From Rhizobacter sp. Root1221 (GTDB lineage: Bacteria > Pseudomonadota > Gammaproteobacteria > Burkholderiales > Burkholderiaceae_C), in contig NZ_LMDI01000067.1 in the NCBI RefSeq assembly GCF_001425785.1, positions 154,853-218,852 on the forward strand: a DNA stretch of 64,000 nt, in the 5' to 3' direction. A program made the position numbers and the translations under genes. Below the pieces are notes generated by a model. That model saw nothing but the letters and a program-made list of their open reading frames with translations, was not told where the DNA came from and ran no database searches. This document shows positions 33,207-41,621 of this stretch, piece after piece (within the stretch, counting starts at the first letter, position 1; every line of letters begins with the position of its first letter).

Positions 33207-33881
33207 ATGGCGGGTGCATGGGTGCCGTTGGCCCTGACCCTGAAGGTGGCCGGCTGGGCCACGCTGCTCAACCTCGTGCTGGGCGTGGCCGTGGGGTTCG
33301 TGCTGGCGCGTCGCAGGTTCCCGGGCCGCGACGTGCTCGACGCGGTACTGACGCTCCCGATGGTCATGCCCCCCACCGTGCTGGGCTACTACCTGCTGGT
33401 GCTCATCGGCCGGCGGGGGCCGCTCGGCGCCTGGCTCCAGTCCACCTTCGGCATCCAGCTCATCTTCACTTGGCAGGGGGCGGTGATCGCCGCCACCATC
33501 GTGGCCTTCCCGCTCGTCTTCAAGTCAGCCCGCGCTGCCTTCGAGGCCGTGGACCCGCAACTCGAACAAGCCGCACGTGTGCTGGGGTTGCGCGAATGGG
33601 CGGTGTTCCTGCGAGTCACGCTGCCGTTGGCCTGGCGCGGCGTGATGGCGGGCCTGCTGCTCGCGTTCGCCCGGGCCACCGGGGAATTCGGCGCCACGCT
33701 GATGGTGGCCGGCAGCATCCCCGGCCGCACGCAGACCCTGTCGGTGGCGGTGTACGAGGCGGTGCAGGCCGGGCAGGACGACCTTGCCAACTTCCTGGTG
33801 CTGGTCACGTCGGTCACGTGCATCGTGGTGCTGCTGGTGGCCGGGCGGCTCGCGCCCGGCCGTGTCGCCGGCCAAGCGTGA
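33207..33881 (+). CDS. modB: Molybdate ABC transporter permease
   Basis: A 224-residue inner-membrane permease with about five helices. The EAA loop reads AARVLGLREWAVFLRVTLPLAWRG, and the conserved LPMVMPPTVLGYYLL and ARATGEFGATLMVAG segments mark ModB. It starts 5 bases after modA and pairs with ModC. Confidence 0.94.
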   Translation: MAGAWVPLALTLKVAGWATLLNLVLGVAVGFVLARRRFPGRDVLDAVLTLPMVMPPTVLGYYLLVLIGRRGPLGAWLQSTFGIQLIFTWQGAVIAATIVAFPLVFKSARAAFEAVDPQLEQAARVLGLREWAVFLRVTLPLAWRGVMAGLLLAFARATGEFGATLMVAGSIPGRTQTLSVAVYEAVQAGQDDLANFLVLVTSVTCIVVLLVAGRLAPGRVAGQA

Positions 33882-33885
33882 CCCC

Positions 33886-34590
33886 ATGAGCGAACCCGCC
33901 ATCACCTGGGACATCGACGTGCGCCGCCGGTTCGAACACGCCGGCCGGCGATTCGACCTGCAGTCGCGCTTCGTCAGCGACGCGCGGCGCCTGATCCTGT
34001 ACGGCCCGTCGGGTGCCGGCAAGAGCCAGACGCTCAAGGTCATCGCCGGGCTTACCCCGCCCGACGCCGGCCACGTGCGCCTCTCGGGCCGCACCCTGGT
34101 GGACCGTGCCGCCGGCATCGACGTGCCGGCACGCGACCGCCGCCTCGGCTACGTGTTCCAGGACTACGCCCTCTTCCCCCACCTCACCGTGGCGCAGAAC
34201 GTGGGTTTCGGCCTCGCCCCGGGTGCCCGGAACCCCGGCCGCGGCACCGTGGCCCCGCAGGTGCACCGCTGGCTCACGGCGTTCGAACTGGGGCCGCTTG
34301 CGAACCACTACCCCGAGCAGCTGTCAGGCGGGCAACGCCAGCGCACGGCCCTGGCGCGCGCGCTCGTGACCGAACCGCAGGCGCTGCTGCTCGACGAACC
34401 GTTTGCCGCGCTCGACACCGCGCTCCGGGCGCGCCTGCGCGACGAGCTGTCGGCGCTGCTGGACCACCTCGCCATCCCGATGATCCTCATCACCCACGAC
34501 CCGGCCGACGTGGACCGCCTTGGTGACGAGGTGCTGCACCTCGCCGAGGGTGTGGTGCTGCCGCCGTCCGCCAACGCCGCCGCGGCCTGA
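33886..34590 (+). CDS. modC: Molybdate ABC transporter ATPase, short form without TOBE domain
   Basis: A 234-residue ABC ATPase. Walker A GPSGAGKS, Q-loop VFQDYALFPHL, signature LSGGQRQR, Walker B ALLLDEPFAALD and switch His in LITHDP. ModC proteins usually have about 350 residues with a C-terminal molybdate-binding TOBE domain; here the chain ends after the nucleotide-binding domain. The adjacent ModE supplies two TOBE domains. The start overlaps no gene and lies 4 bases after modB. Confidence 0.92.
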   Translation: MSEPAITWDIDVRRRFEHAGRRFDLQSRFVSDARRLILYGPSGAGKSQTLKVIAGLTPPDAGHVRLSGRTLVDRAAGIDVPARDRRLGYVFQDYALFPHLTVAQNVGFGLAPGARNPGRGTVAPQVHRWLTAFELGPLANHYPEQLSGGQRQRTALARALVTEPQALLLDEPFAALDTALRARLRDELSALLDHLAIPMILITHDPADVDRLGDEVLHLAEGVVLPPSANAAAA

Positions 34591-34664
34591 GACAGGTGAA
34601 CACACCCAATCGCGTATCCTTGCCGCCACCCGCGAACCGGGGGCAACAGGAGCGTGGCGCACCC

Positions 34665-35489
34665 ATGGCAACCAGAGGCGGCAGGAAGTCCCGGGCCATC
34701 GAACTGCAAGGTTCGGTGCGGCTCACCGTGGGGGGTGACGACCTGGGCGGTGCGGCACGCATCGGCCTGCTGCGCGCCGTCGCGGAACAAGGGTCCATCA
34801 CCCACGGCGCCAAGGCGGCCGGCATCAGCTACAAGGCGGCCTGGGATGCCATCGACGCGATGAACACCCTGGCCGGCGCCCCGCTCGTGGAACGCAGCAC
34901 CGGCGGCCGCGGGGGCGGTTCGACCCGGCTCACCGCCAGGGGCCAGCAGCTCGTGCAGCGGTTCGCGCAGATCGAGGCCGTGCACGGCCGCTTCGTGCGC
35001 CTGCTCAGCGAGGAAGGCCTCGACCTGAGCCAGGAATTCGATGTGATGAGGATGTTGAACGTGAAAACCAGCGCCCGCAACCAGCTGACCGGCACCGTCA
35101 GCGGCTACAAGGCCGGGGCCGTCAACGACGAGGTCGAGCTGACGCTCTCGGGCGGCGCCCGCATCGTGGCCGTGGTCACCCGCACCAGCACGGAACAGCT
35201 CGGCCTGAAACTCGGGGCCACGGCCTTCGCGTTGATCAAGGCGTCGTCGGTGCTGCTCGCCACCGGCCTGGACGGCGTGAGGCTGTCGGCCCGCAACCAG
35301 ATCCCCGGCACGGTCACCGCCGTGACCCCGGGCGCCGTCAACGCCGAGGTGGTGCTCGACATCGGCGGCGGTGCCAGCCTCGCCGCGGTGGTCACCCAGG
35401 CCAGTGCGGACACCCTGGGCCTGGCCGTGGGGCAGCATGCCATGGCGATCTTCAAGGCCTCCAGCGTGATCCTCGGGACCACGCTCTGA
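34665..35489 (+). CDS. modE: Molybdate-responsive regulator ModE
   Basis: A 274-residue regulator with an N-terminal LysR-like winged helix (GAARIGLLRAVAEQGSITHGAKAAGISYKAAWDAID) and two tandem TOBE/Mop domains, each opening SARNQ(L/I)xGTV (about residues 128-195 and 200-268). It binds molybdate and represses mod operons. An AGGAG lies 12 bases before the ATG; a GTG at 34596 would add 23 residues and is the alternative. It follows modC and is convergent with the gene at 35496. Confidence 0.92.
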   Translation: MATRGGRKSRAIELQGSVRLTVGGDDLGGAARIGLLRAVAEQGSITHGAKAAGISYKAAWDAIDAMNTLAGAPLVERSTGGRGGGSTRLTARGQQLVQRFAQIEAVHGRFVRLLSEEGLDLSQEFDVMRMLNVKTSARNQLTGTVSGYKAGAVNDEVELTLSGGARIVAVVTRTSTEQLGLKLGATAFALIKASSVLLATGLDGVRLSARNQIPGTVTAVTPGAVNAEVVLDIGGGASLAAVVTQASADTLGLAVGQHAMAIFKASSVILGTTL

Positions 35490-35495
35490 CCCCTC

Positions 35496-35954
35496 TCAGG
35501 CGGCCAGGCCGAACTCGCGCAGCGCCGGCACGAAGTTCTCGTTCTCGTGGCCCCCACGCGTGAGCTTGAGCAACGCGAACCGTTGCAGCGGGCGCAGCAT
35601 GGCCCAGCCGCGCTCGGGGTCGATGCGCACGTTGAATTCCTCGGCCTTGCGGGCGACCACCTCGGGCACTTGCGCGGGGTTGGCCCAGGCCGGCACGACG
35701 TCGCCGTCGGTGGGGACCACGAACTCACCCACGTCCAGGATCGATTGGCTCAGGAAGTTGCGGTAGGCCTGGACTGCGTCGAGCGTCTCGACTTTCATGG
35801 TCACGAGCCGCGCGCGCGTGCTGAGGCTGAACTGGCTCCAGGCCCGCAGCGACAGCTTGATGCCGCAGGCATCAAGCTTGTAGCGCACGATCATCGGTAC
35901 GCAGCGAAGCGAGTTGACGAAGGCGGCTTCAAAGTCGAAGAACTGTACTTCCAT
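35496..35954 (-). CDS. Nitrate-reductase-associated protein family
   Basis: A 152-residue protein starting MEVQFFDFEAAFVNSLRCVPMIVRYKLDACGIKLSL. This matches the small conserved family found beside assimilatory nitrate reductase genes; its biochemical role is unknown. An AGGATCTCTC site precedes the ATG. A frame extending upstream to 36404 is low-complexity Arg/Pro and was rejected. Its neighbours, molybdate uptake and an ANTAR/NIT regulator, support a link to nitrate reduction. Confidence 0.82.
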   Translation of the reverse strand: MEVQFFDFEAAFVNSLRCVPMIVRYKLDACGIKLSLRAWSQFSLSTRARLVTMKVETLDAVQAYRNFLSQSILDVGEFVVPTDGDVVPAWANPAQVPEVVARKAEEFNVRIDPERGWAMLRPLQRFALLKLTRGGHENENFVPALREFGLAA

Positions 35955-36220
35955 GAGAGATCCTTTCGCACGGGCGAAACGCGAAACGACGCCAGGCGCG
36001 CGGGCAGCGAACCTGAAGACGACGGGGGGTGGGATGGCCCGGGAACTCGGGAGACAGGGCGGAGGGCAGGACGCGCCTGGCGTGCTGCTCGCTCGAGTCG
36101 ATCGGCCGGAATGGCGATCAGGGCGGGATGGCGGTGCCTCGTTGCACCACCGGGCCCGCTCATGCAACATGCGGGCCAGCTGCCGCAGCCCCCGGCCCGG
36201 TCTTCCTCTATGCTCGCGGC

Positions 36221-37546
36221 ATGAGCCCCGGAATCCCTGCTGCCGAACCCTCCTCGCCCGCCATCCTGCTGCTGATTTCCGAGGGTGACGTGTCCACCGC
36301 GGCGCTGGTGGCGGCCCTGCTGGCCGGTGGCCTCGGTGATGGCGTGCGGGTGGAGTCGGGCGGGTCCTGCGACGATTTGGTGCGCGAAGTGGCCAACCGT
36401 GCACCAGATCAAGTCATCCTGTTCGCCGCCCCGCACACAGTCGGCGCGTCGTTGAGGGCCTGGGACGGTGTGACGCCCTGCCCGGTCACGTGGATCGCCC
36501 CACCTCCGCCCCCTTCGGTACTCGACGAGTTGCTCGCCGCGGGCCTGGCCGGGTGGTGGCCCGCCACGGCGTCGGCCGGGCTCGACGCGCTGGCCACCGG
36601 CCTGGCATTCGATCGCGCGCGCTGGGCCCGCGACCGCTCGCGCGCAGAGGAACTCGCCAGCGTGATCGCCCGCCTCGACGAACGCAAATGGCTCGACCGG
36701 GCCAAGGGGGTGCTGGCGCAGGCCCGCGGCCTCGGCGAGGCCGAGGCCTTCAAGCTGCTTCGCGGGGCGGCCATGCATTCCAAGCAGAAGATCGGCGACG
36801 TCTCCCGCTCCGTGACCGAAGCCGCGGCGTGGGCCGATGCGCTGAACCGGGCCGGCCAGCTCCGGATGCTGTCGCAACGGCTGGTCAAGCTGGCGGCCCA
36901 GCGCCTGATCGACGTGGACGCCCACCGTGCCCGGCGCCTGGAGGAAGCCTCCCTCGAAAAGGCCCGGGCCATCCTCGACACGCTGGCATCGCTACCGAAG
37001 TCCGTGGCGGTCAGCGACGCCGTGCGGCAGGCCCTCGCCCACACCCAACGGGCGTGGGACACGCTCGAGGGCGCGCTCGTGCCCCGCATGACCGTGCCCG
37101 CGCTCGCGCAGGCAGACGCGCACGGCCTGGCCCTGCTGGCCGCTGCCGAATCGCTGGTCGCGGAACTGGAGCGGGCCTCGAACCGCCGGCCGCTCACCGC
37201 GGTGAACCTGTGCGGCCGCCAGCGGATGCTCGCGCAACGCATCGCGAAGGACGCGCTGCTGGCCGACCTGTTCGACGAAGCCGCCCACCGCGGCGCACTC
37301 GCCGAGTCGATCGACGCGTTCGAATCGGCCCTTCAGGAACTCGAGAAGACGCCGCTCAGCACCGGCGACATCCGACAGTCGCTGGCCGCCGCGCGCAGCG
37401 AATGGCTGCGCCTCGTGGCAGGCATGCGCACCACCGACAGCGGCGAAGGCAAGCTGCTGCTGAGCCGAGCGAGCGAGGTGCTGCTCGACGCGTTCGACGA
37501 ACTCACCACGCTGTACGAGCACAACCTGCAGCTGCTCATGTCGTGA
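36221..37546 (+). CDS. Nitrate-type regulator: receiver-like domain, ANTAR and NIT/PilJ-type sensor
   Basis: A 441-residue cytosolic protein. Residues about 12-130 resemble a degenerate receiver (NasT-like). About 145-200 form an ANTAR RNA-binding domain (RAEELASVIARLDERKWLDRAKGVLAQ ... GEAEAFKLLRGAAM). About 205-435 contain two four-helix nitrate-sensing (NIT/PilJ-N) units, each with the signature RMLxQRxxK (LRMLSQRLVK and QRMLAQRIAK). ANTAR proteins stop transcription termination in nitrate assimilation leaders, so nitrate-controlled antitermination is inferred. It is divergent from the nitrate-reductase-associated gene. Confidence 0.82.
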   Translation: MSPGIPAAEPSSPAILLLISEGDVSTAALVAALLAGGLGDGVRVESGGSCDDLVREVANRAPDQVILFAAPHTVGASLRAWDGVTPCPVTWIAPPPPPSVLDELLAAGLAGWWPATASAGLDALATGLAFDRARWARDRSRAEELASVIARLDERKWLDRAKGVLAQARGLGEAEAFKLLRGAAMHSKQKIGDVSRSVTEAAAWADALNRAGQLRMLSQRLVKLAAQRLIDVDAHRARRLEEASLEKARAILDTLASLPKSVAVSDAVRQALAHTQRAWDTLEGALVPRMTVPALAQADAHGLALLAAAESLVAELERASNRRPLTAVNLCGRQRMLAQRIAKDALLADLFDEAAHRGALAESIDAFESALQELEKTPLSTGDIRQSLAAARSEWLRLVAGMRTTDSGEGKLLLSRASEVLLDAFDELTTLYEHNLQLLMS

Positions 37547-37572
37547 GGGTGTCGTGGCCGCCCATGGCGTGC

Positions 37573-39645
37573 CTAGACCTCTTCGCGCATCAGCTGCGCA
37601 AGCGACGTTCCGCCGAGGCCGGCGCACCTCGCCGCCAGGGCGTGCTCCGCCCGGGTCTTGCGGCGCAGGAAGTCCTGGGCGGCCTCGACGTAGGCCGTCA
37701 GCTCCTCCAGATGCTCGTCCCCGTCCCGCGGCAGGTCCAGGCCGTGGAACGGATCTTCGCCGAACCGCTCCCCGAGGGCCTCGAATTCATGGGCATGCAG
37801 ATGCTTCATGCTGCGAAGCCAGATGTCGTTGCGCACCAGGAAGTCCTTGAGGGCCTTCGGGTCAGCCTCGCTCGTCTGCACGGTGGACCTGAGCACGTCG
37901 ATGTCGGCCTGGGTCATGACGCTGACACCCCGGTGGCCCAGCCCTTGGGACACGTAGCCCTCCAGGCCCAGCGCGGCACCTAGCTCCACCTTGGCATGGA
38001 GCCTGGTCTCGACCGGCTCGTTCGTCAGCCGGGTCATCTTCCACTCGATTTCCCGCAACTCGTTGATCGCGGTCGCCACTTGCTCGCGGAGCGTGAGGGA
38101 CTCCGCGGTGCCGCCCGCCGCGGCCACCAGGTCATCCACCTCCGCCAGGATGTCGACTTCCGACACGGCCACCGGCCGTGCCATCGAGGCAACAATCGCC
38201 TCCTCGCTCATGCCGAGCGCGCGCATTCCCGGGGAAAGCGCGTCGCGCTTCTCCGCAACCAGGGCGGCGGTTTCCGCCTTGGCCCGATCGATGAACCGGT
38301 TGATTTCGCGGTCGAGCACATCGAGCCGGAACTGCGCTCGCCCCCACCCGTTCAACGCTTCGAGGCCAACTCGCCCTTGTCTTACCGCCGTCTCCATCTG
38401 GTGGTTGCGCACGGCATGCACGATCTCGGAGAACCCTTCAGCGACGTTGTCGCCGCAATCCCCCAGGGCGGTCTCCGCCATCGCGAATACCAAAGCGCGC
38501 AGATCGGTGGAGTCCGCAATGGCATGGATCACCATGGCGCCCTCCACGGCCAGTTCGTGCCGGTTGGTGATGGTGGCATTGGCGATGGAGGCCGCCGGCA
38601 TTCGACGCTCCAGCACGCGGGCGAACGAGTCGGCATACCTTTCACCGTTGAACGCGGATGCGCTCTTCAGGCCGGGAAGTCCGGCTTCGCGCAACCATGC
38701 ATTCATCTGCGCGCCGAGCTGCGTCGACCCCTGCTGGACATCCTCGGCCACCGAGTGGACCGTGACGGCGTTCGGGTTCTTGGAGAGCCGATGACCGGTC
38801 CCGGCAAGGGCGAACGCGCCCATGATCTCCAGGAGAAACGGCTCGTCGGCGGGAAGGGAGGCGAGCGGACGCTGGACCGCCAGGGCGTCGACGGGAACGA
38901 TGGCGGCAGCAGGCTGGGCACCGGCATGGCGCATCGACAACTGGAGGCTTTCAGCGTCGGCAATCGTCCCCTCTCGTTGGGCGTGATAGGCGAGCCGCCG
39001 GGCCGCGGTCATGCGCACGTCCATGGGAAGCGCCCCGTCGCCAATGATGCGCATGAAATTGTCGAAGGCCGTCGCGTACTCGGGCCGGTCCCGGGATGCG
39101 TAGTAGTCCTGGCGTCCTTGGTGGAAGCAGGCTGCGCCCAAACCGGCGCCAAGCACGGTTGCCGCCGGAAGGGCAACCTTCAAGAGCATCTGCAGCCGAT
39201 GTTCGGAGCGCTGCCCGTCCCCATGGGTGCGCAAGCGGGCCTGCTGCACCGACAGCCACATGTCCAGCGCCCGCTCCGCCTGCGGGTCACCCGGTGAGCG
39301 GAACCTCGCCTCGAGGCAGCGCTCCAGGTCGCCGCGCTGGGCCGGGGACATGACTTTCGCAAAATGGTACTGCTCGGACGCCGACTTCTTGAACCACCGC
39401 GTCGACCGCTCGGCCGACAGTTGCGACATGTCATGCACGGTGGCGGAGACACTCCAGGGGACGGGTGCCCGAGGTCCCGGCGTTCCTGCAGCTGCGGCCC
39501 GGAGTGAGCGCGCTGCCGAGGGAAGACCCGCGGGCCTGTCCCATGCGTTGCGTGAATCCGCAGGTGTCGCCGATTCCCCCGCCGGCTGCGGCGATGCGGG
39601 CACGGAGTGGACACGTGATTGACTGAATGTGGGGAAGACGGGCAT
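37573..39645 (-). CDS. NEL-type E3 ubiquitin ligase-like protein, probable type III effector
   Basis: A 690-residue protein. Its N-terminus is Ser/Pro-rich (MPVFPTFSQSRVHSVPASPQ), as in type III secretion signals. A helix with hydrophobic core (VALPAATVLGAGLGAACF) lies near 157-175. From about residue 380 it aligns with NEL ligases: LRALVFAMAETALGDCGDNV corresponds to IpaH LRERLFAIATAALTTCEDRV, giving catalytic Cys397 in a CxD motif. WGRAQFRLDVLD and VETRLHAKVELGAALGL match later NEL helices; about 100 residues are inserted between them. No leucine-rich repeats are present. A perfect PIP box lies 74 bases before this ATG; an upstream ATG at 39708 is only 11 bases from the box and was rejected. 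No Shine-Dalgarno is obvious. Confidence 0.75.
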   Translation of the reverse strand: MPVFPTFSQSRVHSVPASPQPAGESATPADSRNAWDRPAGLPSAARSLRAAAAGTPGPRAPVPWSVSATVHDMSQLSAERSTRWFKKSASEQYHFAKVMSPAQRGDLERCLEARFRSPGDPQAERALDMWLSVQQARLRTHGDGQRSEHRLQMLLKVALPAATVLGAGLGAACFHQGRQDYYASRDRPEYATAFDNFMRIIGDGALPMDVRMTAARRLAYHAQREGTIADAESLQLSMRHAGAQPAAAIVPVDALAVQRPLASLPADEPFLLEIMGAFALAGTGHRLSKNPNAVTVHSVAEDVQQGSTQLGAQMNAWLREAGLPGLKSASAFNGERYADSFARVLERRMPAASIANATITNRHELAVEGAMVIHAIADSTDLRALVFAMAETALGDCGDNVAEGFSEIVHAVRNHQMETAVRQGRVGLEALNGWGRAQFRLDVLDREINRFIDRAKAETAALVAEKRDALSPGMRALGMSEEAIVASMARPVAVSEVDILAEVDDLVAAAGGTAESLTLREQVATAINELREIEWKMTRLTNEPVETRLHAKVELGAALGLEGYVSQGLGHRGVSVMTQADIDVLRSTVQTSEADPKALKDFLVRNDIWLRSMKHLHAHEFEALGERFGEDPFHGLDLPRDGDEHLEELTAYVEAAQDFLRRKTRAEHALAARCAGLGGTSLAQLMREEV

Positions 39646-39719
39646 CTGTCGGGTTGAGGGGCGCAGTCCGTGGCAGCCTCCGCATGCTCCCGGATGGCTG
39701 GCCCGCATGCAACAGAAGC

Positions 39720-39744
39720 GCGAAGAGGCGTTGGTCGACGCGAA
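39720..39744 (-). promoter_or_regulatory. PIP/hrpII box (TTCGC-N15-TTCGC)
   Basis: On the minus strand TTCGC (39744-39740) and TTCGC (39724-39720) are separated by exactly 15 bases. This equals the plant-inducible-promoter box TTCGB-N15-TTCGB and the hrpII box TTCG-N16-TTCG used by HrpX/HrpB activators for type III secretion genes. The -10 element expected about 30 bases further on is not clear (GAGGCT at about 40 bases is weak). Confidence 0.65.
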
Positions 39745-39774
39745 CCGCCGGTCACGGTCCTGGCGCGTGGCCTC

Positions 39775-40662
39775 TCAGCCGGTGACGGCACGCGCCGCGC
39801 GCGCCAGCTCCGCGTGCAGGTCGCCCAAGTGCCCCGGGGTGGCCAGCCCGATACCCACCGCCAGCTCGTCGCCTTCGGCCAACGGCCGGTAGCGCACGCC
39901 ATCGCGCTGCAGCGCCTGGAACGAGGACGGCAGCAGCGCCAGCGCTTCGCCACGGGCCACGCCTGCGAGCAGCACCGGATGGTCCTTCGGTTCGAGCACA
40001 GCCACCGGCGAAAACGCATGGCGGGCGAACACGGCCTGGCAGTGATCGAAGAACGCCGGCTGGCGGGCCCGCTCGAACCAGAACAGGCGTTGCCCGTTCA
40101 ACTGCGACAGCGACAGCGCGCGCCGCCGCGCCAGCGGATGGGCCGCCGGCAGGGCCACCACCAGCGGCTGGCGATCGAGCCACGTCACGGTGAGGTCCCG
40201 GGTGTCGGTGGGCAGCGCGATGAGCGCCGCATCCAGCCGGTGCTTGAGCAACAGCCGCACGAGGCGTGGCGAGGTGTCGGTGAGCGGCGTGATGGCCCGA
40301 TCGGGGCGCGCGGTGCGCAGGCCATCCAGCAGGTGCGCGAACCAGTCGGCCTCGACGGCGCTGGTCAGGCCGAGCCGCAGCGTGGTCGACGCGCCGGCCC
40401 CCATCAGCGCCGCCTCGGCTTCCTGCAGCAACACCAGGATGCGCCGCGCCTTGGGCACGAGCAGCCGCCCGGCGGCGGTGAGCGCCACGCCCTGCGTGTT
40501 GCGGTCGAAGAGCCGTGTGCCGAGGCGCTCCTCCAGCCCGCGGATGGCGCGGCTGAGCGGGGGTTGCGACAGGTGCAGCGCCTCGGCGGCCTGGCGGAAG
40601 CTCAGGGTGTCGGCCACCGCGAGGAACAAGGCCAGGGCACGCGAATCGAGGCGGGGTGTCAT
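39775..40662 (-). CDS. LysR-family transcriptional regulator
   Basis: A 295-residue regulator. An N-terminal winged helix (LALFLAVADTLSFRQAAEALHLSQPPLSRAIRGLE) is followed by a LysR effector-binding domain (about 90-290). It is divergent from a carboxymuconolactone decarboxylase-family gene, the usual LysR-target layout. An inverted repeat overlaps its own start codon, which suggests autorepression. The inducer is unknown. Confidence 0.92.
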   Translation of the reverse strand: MTPRLDSRALALFLAVADTLSFRQAAEALHLSQPPLSRAIRGLEERLGTRLFDRNTQGVALTAAGRLLVPKARRILVLLQEAEAALMGAGASTTLRLGLTSAVEADWFAHLLDGLRTARPDRAITPLTDTSPRLVRLLLKHRLDAALIALPTDTRDLTVTWLDRQPLVVALPAAHPLARRRALSLSQLNGQRLFWFERARQPAFFDHCQAVFARHAFSPVAVLEPKDHPVLLAGVARGEALALLPSSFQALQRDGVRYRPLAEGDELAVGIGLATPGHLGDLHAELARAARAVTG

Positions 40663-40675
40663 ACCAAAACGGTAT
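40661..40675. promoter_or_regulatory. LysR-type operator overlapping the regulator start
   Basis: ATACC-AAAAC-GGTAT, perfect 5-base arms in a 15-base T-N11-A frame, lies at the lysR start and 76 bases before the divergent decarboxylase-like gene. Confidence 0.6.
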
Positions 40676-40750
40676 CACGAACTCGGTCCTTCACGGACGC
40701 GGCGGTCGGCGCGACAGTAGCCCCATCGTCACTTCAACAGGAACACACCG

Positions 40751-41158
40751 ATGTCCACCCAACCTTCAGAACGCCACCTCCGCGGCACCCGGCGCCTGCA
40801 CGACGTCGATGGTGACGCTGGCGTGGCCGTGGTCGCGCAGCTCGCCGCATCGTTCCCCGATTTCGCGACCTACGTCGTGGAGTTCCCGTTCGGCGACATC
40901 TACAGCCGGCCCGGGCTGGGCCTGCGGGAACGCGAACTGGCCGTGGTGGCCGCGCTGTGCGCGCTGGGCAATGCGGCACCGCAGCTGAAGGTGCACGTGG
41001 GCGCCGCGCTGCACGTGGGCTGCCAGCCGGCGGAAGTGGTCGAGGTGGTCATGCAGATGGCCGTGTACGCCGGCTTCCCGGCGGCCCTGAACGGCCTGTC
41101 GGTGGTGCGCGAGGTGTTCGGCGAGCGAGGCATCGCGCTGCCCCTGCCGGCAGCATGA
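40751..41158 (+). CDS. Carboxymuconolactone decarboxylase/AhpD-fold protein
   Basis: A 135-residue all-helical protein of the CMD family. The core LRERELAVVAALCALGNAAPQLKVHVGAALHVGCQPAEVVEVVMQMAVYAGFPAALNG is diagnostic. The Cys of HVGC aligns with one AhpD Cys, but no CxxC pair is present, so peroxidase activity is unlikely; a decarboxylase or lactone-related role is possible. GGAACAC precedes the ATG weakly. The divergent LysR gene probably controls it. Confidence 0.85.
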   Translation: MSTQPSERHLRGTRRLHDVDGDAGVAVVAQLAASFPDFATYVVEFPFGDIYSRPGLGLRERELAVVAALCALGNAAPQLKVHVGAALHVGCQPAEVVEVVMQMAVYAGFPAALNGLSVVREVFGERGIALPLPAA

Positions 41159-41178
41159 CGGCTCGGTCTCCCAGGCGC

Positions 41179-41511
41179 TCAGGCCGCACCGAACTCCCGG
41201 CAGACCTTCGCGCATCGGCGGCAGGCATCGGCACACCGCTGGCAGTGGGCCATCGGGTGCTGGCCGCACTCGGCCGCGCAGCGGTCGCAGACGTCCGCGC
41301 AGCCCTTGGCCACCACCTTGGCCACCTCGCTGCCGCGAGCCACGGTGGCCGCGGCCAGTTCACACATCGCGGCGCAGTCGAGGTCGAGTGCGATGCACCG
41401 GGCCATCGGTTTAGGGTCGTTCTCGCGCAGGCAGGACGCGGCACAGTGGTGGCACGCCGCGGCGCAGGCCGAGGCCGCCTCGATGAAAGGCAGGTGGAGC
41501 ACGGGGTCCAT
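41179..41511 (-). CDS. Four-helix copper storage protein (Csp family)
   Basis: A 110-residue Cys-rich four-helix-bundle protein (Csp3-like, DUF326) that stores many Cu(I) ions on Cys lining the bundle core. About 16 Cys occur in helix-periodic CxxxC/CxxC spacing (ACAAACHHCAASC, DCAAMC, GCADVCDRCAAEC, HCQRCADACRRCAKVC). It lacks a signal peptide, so storage would be cytosolic. An AGGAGACACCC site precedes the ATG. A longer frame to 41910 was rejected. It complements copA-cueR elsewhere in the window. Confidence 0.9.
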   Translation of the reverse strand: MDPVLHLPFIEAASACAAACHHCAASCLRENDPKPMARCIALDLDCAAMCELAAATVARGSEVAKVVAKGCADVCDRCAAECGQHPMAHCQRCADACRRCAKVCREFGAA

Positions 41512-41621
41512 GGGTGTCTCCTTCGTCAGCAAGTCCCATCCACCGGCAAAGGGCGTGCCCAGGCCACCCCTTTTCACCCGGTGGGCCCTTGGCGACAATG
41601 CCACGAGCTTCCGGTCCCTCC

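Noticed and set aside
34596-34664. GTG start extending ModE by 23 residues
   Set aside because: The extension is Pro/Arg-rich and the ATG at 34665 fits the usual ModE N-terminus.
35955-36404. Upstream extension of the nitrate-reductase-associated gene
   Set aside because: Low-complexity Arg/Pro translation that crosses the divergent regulator's start.
39646-39708. Upstream ATG for the NEL-like protein
   Set aside because: It lies 11 bases after the PIP box, before any transcription start from it; the residues encoded there (Cys/Gly/His-rich) do not look like a secretion signal.
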